A stretch of 64,000 bases of DNA from an uncultured Elusimicrobiales bacterium (GTDB lineage: Bacteria; Elusimicrobiota; Elusimicrobia; Elusimicrobiales; Elusimicrobiaceae). The stretch covers positions 1-64,000 of the forward strand of contig CALVGG010000001.1 in assembly GCA_944327085.1 (NCBI GenBank), given 5' to 3'. The notes beneath the pieces were generated by a model that saw nothing but the letters and a program-made list of their open reading frames with translations, did not search any database and was not told the origin of the DNA. This document shows, one piece after another, positions 58,477 through 64,000 of this stretch (its first letter is position 1; every line of letters begins with the position of its first letter). The position numbers were made by a program, and so were the translations under genes.

Positions 58477-59982
58477 TTATTTATCTTCCAACCGCGGGAA
58501 AAGCGGCGGGTATTTTTCTATCTTGCCGGGCAGTAAACGCTTTTGCATTTCTTTGGCAATGGTGGGCATAAACGGCTCCAGCCATACTGCCACGCGGCGC
58601 AAACCGCCTACCAGTTCCAAAAGAACGGCCTTGGCGGCTTCGGGGTCCGTCTTGGCCAGCATCCAGGGTTTTTTCTCGTCCACCAATTTGTTTAAATCGC
58701 CGCCGTAGCCGTAAATAGCTTCCAGCACTTTATCAAAGGCCAGGTCTTCGTAAGCCTTATCAATGGTTTGGTCCACTTCGTCGGCCTTTTTCAAAAGGGG
58801 ATAATCGCCCTCAATTTTTTCCGGCAGTTCGCCCAGGTTTTTGGCGGCCATATTCAGCGTGCGGGAAAGCAGGTTGCCAATGTTGTTGGCCAAGTCCGAA
58901 TTATAGCGGTTTTTAAAGCTTTCCATAGAAAAGTCCCCGTCCTGCCCAAAGGGTACTTCTCTAAACAGAAAAGCGCGCAAGGGGTCTGTTCCGTATTTGG
59001 CGGCCACTTCGGCAGGGTCTACAATATTGCCTAAAGATTTGGACATTTTCTCCCCTTCCACCGTCCACCAGCCGTGGGCAAACACTTTTTTGGGCAAGGG
59101 CAGCCCCAACGCCATCAGCATGGCGGGCCAAATAACCGAGTGGAAACGGAAAATTTCCTTCCCCACCAGGTGTAAGTCCGCCGGCCACAAATCTTCAAAT
59201 TTATCCGCGCGGATTTGTTTTAACTGGGCTTCATGTTCGGCCTTGTCCTGGCAAATCAGCGTGCCGTATCCGGCGGCAGAAATATAGTTAATCAGCGCGT
59301 CAAACCATACATATACCGTATGCGCCGGGTTGGAAAGCACCGGCACGCCCCATTTTACCTTGGTGCGGGTAACGGATAAATCCTGCAGTCCGCCTTTTAC
59401 AAAGTTGATAATTTCGTTGGCACGGAATTTGGGGCTTAAAAAGCCGGGGTTTTCTTCATAAAATTTCAGTAGCGCATCCTGATAGCGCGAAAGTTTAAAG
59501 AAGTAGGTTTCTTCGTGCACGTCCGTCAGCGGGCGCTTGTGCACAGGGCACAGGCCGCCTTCCAGCATTTCGCTTTCGCTGTAGTATTGCTCGCAGGACA
59601 GGCAATATTTGCCCGCATAAGAACCCAAATAGATGTCTCCGCTCTTTAACAGTTTTTCAAAAATAGCCTGCACCACATGCTCGTGTTTGGAGTCCGTGGT
59701 GCGGATAAAATCATCATAAGAAATGTTCAGTATTTTCCACATTTCTTTGTATTTGGCGGAAACTTCGTCCGTCCATTCTTTGGGGGATACGCCCTTGGCG
59801 GCGGCGGATTTTTCAATATTGGCGCCATGTTCGTCCGTTCCGGTTAAAAACCGCACATCCTGCCCTTTTAAGCGTTTATGGCGGGCCAGCACGTCCAACG
59901 CAACCGTGGTATACGCGTGCCCGATATGCGGGACGGAATTTACATAATATATGGGGGTAGTAATATAACATTTTTTAGTCAT
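58477..59982 (-). CDS. metG: methionyl-tRNA synthetase
   Basis: The 501-residue class I synthetase has HIGH in VPHIGHAYT, TGTDEHGANIEKSA, a zinc knuckle (YCLSCEQYYSESEML...LCPVHKRP), AHGWWTVEGEKMSKSLGN (KMSKS), and an anticodon domain. It ends without the C-terminal dimer/EMAP domain. GGAGAG precedes the ATG. Last gene of kdsC-tmk-holB-metG. Confidence 0.97.
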   Translation of the reverse strand: MTKKCYITTPIYYVNSVPHIGHAYTTVALDVLARHKRLKGQDVRFLTGTDEHGANIEKSAAAKGVSPKEWTDEVSAKYKEMWKILNISYDDFIRTTDSKHEHVVQAIFEKLLKSGDIYLGSYAGKYCLSCEQYYSESEMLEGGLCPVHKRPLTDVHEETYFFKLSRYQDALLKFYEENPGFLSPKFRANEIINFVKGGLQDLSVTRTKVKWGVPVLSNPAHTVYVWFDALINYISAAGYGTLICQDKAEHEAQLKQIRADKFEDLWPADLHLVGKEIFRFHSVIWPAMLMALGLPLPKKVFAHGWWTVEGEKMSKSLGNIVDPAEVAAKYGTDPLRAFLFREVPFGQDGDFSMESFKNRYNSDLANNIGNLLSRTLNMAAKNLGELPEKIEGDYPLLKKADEVDQTIDKAYEDLAFDKVLEAIYGYGGDLNKLVDEKKPWMLAKTDPEAAKAVLLELVGGLRRVAVWLEPFMPTIAKEMQKRLLPGKIEKYPPLFPRLEDK

Positions 59983-59994
59983 GGCACTCTCCGG

Positions 59995-60999
59995 TTAATC
60001 AAAAATCTTTACATTAATTCCGTCCAAATTCATCAGGGCGGTTTCTAACACCAAAGCGGGCGACACGTTGCGCGTAATGGCCCGTTTATAATCTTCAAAT
60101 TTTTTTAAGTCGCGGCGCATTAAGGCCGCTTTTTGCGGGTCTTGTTCGTTTACCCAAGCCCCGTGCAAGGCGGCCAGCACCACATCCAGCACGCTTTGCG
60201 CCTCCACGCGAGACACCGCCAACGTGCGGGACAATTCCCCCGCCACGCCGCACGGGCAAGCCGGCCCCTGCGGGGCCGCGGCCAACAGTTCCAGCGCCTG
60301 CGAAGCCCTTACCGCCCGCGCCACGGAACCGCCGCTGTATTTGGCAGCCAAATCCGCATAGGCAATATCCGGCCGGGCGGAAGTTAAAATCTGTTTTACG
60401 GTGCTTTCCCCCAGCGGCACAAACGCCAACGGCTGGCAGCGCGACAAAATGGTCTTAAGCATAGTGGCGCGTTTGGAGGTAATTAAAATCCATAAAGTTT
60501 TATAGGGGGGTTCCTCTATAAATTTAAGCAGGGCGTTGGCCGCCGCGGCCTGCATGGTTTGGGCCGCGTCTATAATCAGCACTTTCCAGCCGCCCGCAGC
60601 CGCTTTTTGCTGGGATTTGGCGGTCACGTCGCGTATGGTGTCTACGTTAATATGCTGTTGTTTGGCCAGTTCTTTTTCCAGTTCTTCTTCATAGCCTTTG
60701 CTGGAAAAATCTTTTTTTACTTCCAAACGGGCCTGGTACAAAAAATCGGCAAACACTACATCCGGGTGCGTGCCCTGGCTGATGGCGCGGCAGCTTTGGC
60801 ACAGGCCGCAGCTGTCCCCCCGGGCGCGGGCGGCAGGGTCCATACAATTTAAGGCTTTGGCAAACTCCAAGGCGGTTTTGGCTTTGCCTACGCCTTCCTC
60901 ACCAAAAAACAACATTGCCCCGGGGACTTTGCCCCCCATCGCAAGCCCTTTTAAATAAGAAACGGCCTTTTCCTGGCCTAAAATATCAGCAAACGGCAT
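59995..60999 (-). CDS. holB: DNA polymerase III delta-prime subunit
   Basis: A 334-residue clamp-loader subunit: MPFADILGQEKAVSYL, a modified Walker A GEEGVGKAKTA with Ala where Thr/Ser is usual, a zinc element DSCGLCQSCRAI, HPDV, and the delta-prime / sensor region LIIDAAQTMQAAAANALLKFIEEPP then SRCQPLAFVPL. The ATG at 60999 follows GGAGG; a TTG at 61011 is rejected. It overlaps the end of tmk by 14 bases. Confidence 0.93.
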   Translation of the reverse strand: MPFADILGQEKAVSYLKGLAMGGKVPGAMLFFGEEGVGKAKTALEFAKALNCMDPAARARGDSCGLCQSCRAISQGTHPDVVFADFLYQARLEVKKDFSSKGYEEELEKELAKQQHINVDTIRDVTAKSQQKAAAGGWKVLIIDAAQTMQAAAANALLKFIEEPPYKTLWILITSKRATMLKTILSRCQPLAFVPLGESTVKQILTSARPDIAYADLAAKYSGGSVARAVRASQALELLAAAPQGPACPCGVAGELSRTLAVSRVEAQSVLDVVLAALHGAWVNEQDPQKAALMRRDLKKFEDYKRAITRNVSPALVLETALMNLDGINVKIFD

Positions 61000-61618
61000 C
61001 GGCCTCCACAATATGGTGCTTGGCTATCAAGGCAATCACCTGGTGTTGTATTTCGTCTATATTGCGGTCCGCATCTATCAAATACGCATTGGGCGTACGG
61101 GCGATTAATTCCTGATAGCCTTTGCGCATTTTTTGGCGGAAGGCCAGGTCTTCCTGTTCCAAACGGTCGGAAAATAAATATTCGCCGCGTTCGGTAAAGT
61201 ATTTGTCAGACATTAAAAACACCAAGGTTAAATCCGGCTTAAGCCCCAAGGTGGCAATACGGTTTAAAGTTTCAATGGTGTTTAAATCTATCCCGCGGCC
61301 ATAACCCTGGTAAGCACAGGTGGACATGGTATAACGTTCACAAATCACTATTTTGCCGGTCTCCAGCACGGGCAGGATTTTTTCCTGCGTGTGCTGAGAG
61401 CGCGACGCCTCATACAAAAACAGTTCCGCCATGGGGCGTACGTCCAGCCCCGGCTCCAATACAATTTGGCGTATACGCTCGGCCGTGGGGGTGCCGCCCG
61501 GTTCACGCGTGAGCACCACGTCATAACCGCGCGCCAAAAAATAATTATATAACAGCTTGGCCTGTGTGGATTTGCCGCACCGGTCCGGCCCTTCCAAAAC
61601 AATAAACTTACCTTTCAT
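60986..61618 (-). CDS. tmk: thymidylate kinase
   Basis: The 210-residue kinase has P-loop LEGPDRCGKSTQAKLL, the DR-x motif LTREPGGTPTAERIR, and RYTMSTCAYQGYGRGID. It phosphorylates dTMP. tmk next to holB is a common arrangement. It lies 18 bases after kdsC, with GGAAGG before the ATG. Confidence 0.96.
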   Translation of the reverse strand: MKGKFIVLEGPDRCGKSTQAKLLYNYFLARGYDVVLTREPGGTPTAERIRQIVLEPGLDVRPMAELFLYEASRSQHTQEKILPVLETGKIVICERYTMSTCAYQGYGRGIDLNTIETLNRIATLGLKPDLTLVFLMSDKYFTERGEYLFSDRLEQEDLAFRQKMRKGYQELIARTPNAYLIDADRNIDEIQHQVIALIAKHHIVEADAVC

Positions 61619-61636
61619 ACAATATAAACCTTCCGT

Positions 61637-62242
61637 TTAAGAAATGCCTTCCTGCGAAGTAATAATTTGCAGCCCGGCGGGAGATTCGGCATTTCCCCAG
61701 GTGGAAGTTAACATTTTTTGCACCAGCGGCTCCAATTTGCCCTGGGCTTCTAAAATAAGATCCGTCATTTCGCGGTAGGCGCCTTCCCCCCCGCGGCGCG
61801 TGGTAACATAATGGGCGGCTTTCTTTACCTGGTCCACCGCGTTGGGCACCGTAACGGCCAGGCCCACTTTAAGCAAAATAGGCAAATCGGTCAAATCATC
61901 CCCGATAAAAGCCACTTCTTCCAGGCGGAGGTTTTCCCGCTTTAAAATGTCTTCCAGCGGGCCGGTTTTGGTTAAAAACCCCTGATAAATGTAAGAAAAC
62001 CCCAACACCCGCGCACGGTGCACCGTGGCAGGGTGGCGCCGGCCCGTAATAATACCCAATATGATACCGCTAAGGCGGCACATGCGGGCGGCCACGCCGT
62101 CCAAAGCGTTAAAAGATTTAAATTCATCCACCCGGCCGTCCGGCAAGGCAAAGAAATTTAATTTCCCGTCCGTAAGAATACCGTCCACATCGGTTAAAAT
62201 AGCTTTTATTTTGGCGGCACGCGCCTGTAATTCTTTATTCAT
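61637..62242 (-). CDS. kdsC: 3-deoxy-D-manno-octulosonate 8-phosphate phosphatase
   Basis: The 201-residue HAD protein without a cap domain has the nucleophile motif LTDVDGILTDG, RDGxGI-like FNALDGVAARMCRLSGI, ITGRRHPATVHRARVLG, and IGDDLTDLPIL. It dephosphorylates Kdo-8-P for lipopolysaccharide. It is about 20 residues longer than usual, at the C-terminus. The ATG at 62242 has no Shine-Dalgarno; a TATAAT lies ten bases upstream, so its leader is a few bases at most. Confidence 0.92.
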   Translation of the reverse strand: MNKELQARAAKIKAILTDVDGILTDGKLNFFALPDGRVDEFKSFNALDGVAARMCRLSGIILGIITGRRHPATVHRARVLGFSYIYQGFLTKTGPLEDILKRENLRLEEVAFIGDDLTDLPILLKVGLAVTVPNAVDQVKKAAHYVTTRRGGEGAYREMTDLILEAQGKLEPLVQKMLTSTWGNAESPAGLQIITSQEGIS

Positions 62243-62318
62243 ATATATAGGTATTATACCAAAAACGCGGGGGAGGGTTATGGCGCCAAACAGGCCGTAC
62301 CGGCCGGTTTTATTTTTA

Positions 62319-62324
62319 TATAAT
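62319..62324 (+). promoter_or_regulatory. -10 box of clpC
   Basis: TATAAT, 31 bases before the clpC ATG; no good -35 and no HrcA/CtsR-type operator seen. Confidence 0.45.
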
Positions 62325-62355
62325 GAATATAAGAGATTTTTTTTAGGGGTTAAAA

Positions 62356-64000
62356 ATGCCAAAAAGATTTACAGAAAATGCGCAAAAAATTATTTTAATC
62401 GCGCAGGAAGAAGCCAAACGTTTAAACCACGATTATGTGGGCACGGAACACATTTTGCTGGGGCTGTGTGCCATAGACGGCACCGTCTCGGGCAAGATTT
62501 TAACGGGCCTGGGGGTTACGTTTCGCAAAGTACGCTTAGAAATTGAAAAAATGATAGGTATAGGCGACACGATTATGCTGCTGGGAGAAATACCTTTCAC
62601 GCCGCGCGCCAAAAAAGTGTTGGAATTCTCGGTAGAAGAATCCCAAATGCTGGCTACGGAATACATCGGCACAGAACACATCCTTTTGGGTCTGATTAGA
62701 GAAGAAGAAGGCATGGCCTGCAAAATTTTGGAAAATTTGGGCCTAAATTTAAACACCGTGCGCGAAAGCGTATTAAATTATATAGGGGACGCCGAACCCG
62801 GAGATTTGACGGAAGATTTATCTGACATTCCGCAGGAAATGAACCTTTCCCCGCGCGAAGACACCCGCAAAGCCGCCCCCGGCAAAAAGAAAAGCAAAAC
62901 CCCCACGCTGGACGAATACACCCGCGATTTAACCGCTCTGGCCAAAGCCGGCAGTTTGGACCCGGTTATCGGCCGCGAAGAAGAAATTGAACGCCTGGTG
63001 CAAATTTTGGCCCGCCGCACCAAAAACAACCCTGTTTTACTGGGTGAGCCGGGCGTGGGCAAGACGGCCATTGTGGAAGGCCTGGCCCAAAAAATTGCTA
63101 AGGGAGAAATTTCCGACGTGCTTAGCGGCAAACGCCTGCTGGCGTTGGATTTGGCCTCGGTAGTGGCCGGCACCAAATACCGCGGTGAATTTGAACAGCG
63201 CCTTAAAAATATTATTGACGAAATTTCCTCCGCCAAAGACGCCATTATTTTTATTGACGAGCTGCACACCATTATCGGCGCCGGCGCGGCGGAAGGCTCT
63301 ATAGACGCTTCCAATATGTTAAAGCCCGCCCTGGCACGCGGTGAAGTGCAGGTCATCGGCGCCACCACCTTTGACGAATACCGCAAATATATTGAGACCG
63401 ACACCGCCCTGGAACGCCGCTTTCAGCCCATCACGGTGGACCCGCCGGACGTGGAAGAAACCGTAACCATTTTAAAAGGCATCCGCCCCAAATATGAGCA
63501 GCACCACAAAGTAAAATATACCGACGAGGCCCTGCACGCCGCAGCCGCTATTGCGGACCGGTATATTACCGACCGCGCCATGCCCGACAAAGCCATTGAC
63601 CTCTTTGACGAAGCCGGCGCCCGCGCGCGCCTTAAAAACGCGGTGCTGCCGCCTGAAATAAAAGAAAAACAAAAAGAATATACTCAAGCCGTGGAAGAAA
63701 AAGACGAAGCCCTTGCCAAAAAGGAATTTGAAAAAGCCGCTGCGGCCAAAGACACCGAGGAACGCCTTAAAAATTATATTGAACATTTAAAAAAGAAATG
63801 GCAGGAAGAGCGGGACAAAAAACAGCCCGAAGTGACCCAGGAAGACATTGCCCTGGTAGCCAGCAAGTGGACGGGCATTCCCGTAACGCGCCTTACCCAA
63901 AGCGAGACGGACAAAATCCTGCATATGGAAAAACACCTGCACGAGCGTATCATCGGCCAAGATGAAGCCGTGCGCGCCGTATCCCAGGCCATCCGCCGCA
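62356..64000 (+). CDS. clpC: ATP-dependent Clp protease ATP-binding subunit ClpC (cut by window edge)
   Basis: The first 548 codons of a Hsp100 chaperone; the rest lies beyond 64000. The double Clp-N domain starts [20 protein letters not shown] and repeats at ~75-145. The first AAA module has Walker [14 protein letters not shown] and Walker [10 protein letters not shown] middle coiled-coil (UVR-type) region follows at ~430-490, then [19 protein letters not shown], which opens the second module. It unfolds proteins for ClpP. AGGGG precedes the ATG. It is divergent from kdsC. Confidence 0.95.
   Translation, partial: MPKRFTENAQKIILIAQEEAKRLNHDYVGTEHILLGLCAIDGTVSGKILTGLGVTFRKVRLEIEKMIGIGDTIMLLGEIPFTPRAKKVLEFSVEESQMLATEYIGTEHILLGLIREEEGMACKILENLGLNLNTVRESVLNYIGDAEPGDLTEDLSDIPQEMNLSPREDTRKAAPGKKKSKTPTLDEYTRDLTALAKAGSLDPVIGREEEIERLVQILARRTKNNPVLLGEPGVGKTAIVEGLAQKIAKGEISDVLSGKRLLALDLASVVAGTKYRGEFEQRLKNIIDEISSAKDAIIFIDELHTIIGAGAAEGSIDASNMLKPALARGEVQVIGATTFDEYRKYIETDTALERRFQPITVDPPDVEETVTILKGIRPKYEQHHKVKYTDEALHAAAAIADRYITDRAMPDKAIDLFDEAGARARLKNAVLPPEIKEKQKEYTQAVEEKDEALAKKEFEKAAAAKDTEERLKNYIEHLKKKWQEERDKKQPEVTQEDIALVASKWTGIPVTRLTQSETDKILHMEKHLHERIIGQDEAVRAVSQAIRR

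Noticed and set aside
1-64000. CRISPR arrays, insertion sequences, prophage or integrase genes
   Set aside because: None seen; no regularly spaced repeats, transposase motifs or phage structural genes, and composition is even.

Overview
The window looks like chromosome from a Gram-negative, probably anaerobic, host-associated bacterium. A Kdo-8-phosphate phosphatase (kdsC), an Mla/MCE lipid-transport set and several lipoboxed proteins point to an outer membrane. A meso-diaminopimelate dehydrogenase, six type IV pilin-like genes, a Fe-S-fused EtfA with EtfB and an acyl-CoA dehydrogenase, and a moderate GC content fit Elusimicrobiota (gut Elusimicrobium relatives) best. That assignment is inference from gene content; there is no rRNA in the window to settle it.

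Layout. At 1-4.6 kb, read leftward, is a radical SAM / CBM48 / tsaE / tsaB / rimI / TPR operon (t6A modification and S18 acetylation), followed by a pilin cut by the window edge. At 4.7-15.8 kb are mostly single genes: secreted proteins, tRNA-Ser, an HxlR regulator divergent from a metallo-beta-lactamase-fold hydrolase, ddh, malQ-ridA, a tRNA-Lys/tRNA-Glu pair, msrA and a flavin reductase. At 15.9-19.5 kb is a leftward pilin block (marC, a thioredoxin-DsbD fusion, three pilin-like genes). At 19.6-26.5 kb are a ClC channel and the PIN/TRAM-ispDF-lipoprotein-cysS-add operon. At 26.7-33.4 kb is dnaB-alr-mlaE-mlaF-mlaD-radA. At 33.6-37.9 kb are a POT transporter, a pilin, the rpsF-ssb-rpsR-rplI operon and a DUF167 gene. 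At 38-42.6 kb is histidine kinase-DUF3307-exonuclease-gpmI. At 42.7-49.6 kb are a periplasmic carboxymuconolactone-decarboxylase-like protein, a small ORF, a ChaN-like protein, the acyl-CoA dehydrogenase-etfB-etfA operon and a pilin. At 49.7-53.9 kb are a HIT protein and the rpsU-dnaG-rpoD operon. At 54-62.2 kb are a frameshifted metalloprotease, a mechanosensitive-channel-like protein, recG and the kdsC-tmk-holB-metG operon. The window ends inside clpC.

Three patterns run across the window. First, about eleven genes, nearly all first genes of their transcripts, lack a Shine-Dalgarno sequence and carry a -10-like TANNNT hexamer almost always exactly six bases before the start codon, as expected of leaderless mRNAs; downstream operon genes have good Shine-Dalgarno sites. 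Second, four of the five complete pilin-like proteins end in the same C-x6-G-x3-C disulfide loop, and a thioredoxin/DsbD-type membrane protein sits in the same gene run as three of them. Third, a 33-base composite repeat (TTTGGGCCTA-N10-GGCCTTTTGGCCC) occurs in two distant intergenic regions upstream of no-Shine-Dalgarno genes. Other notable items are back-to-back promoters overlapping at the -35 box between hxlR and its neighbour with a clear operator candidate, a pseudopilin lacking Glu5, and a G7-tract frameshift that splits the signal peptide from a metzincin-like protease.
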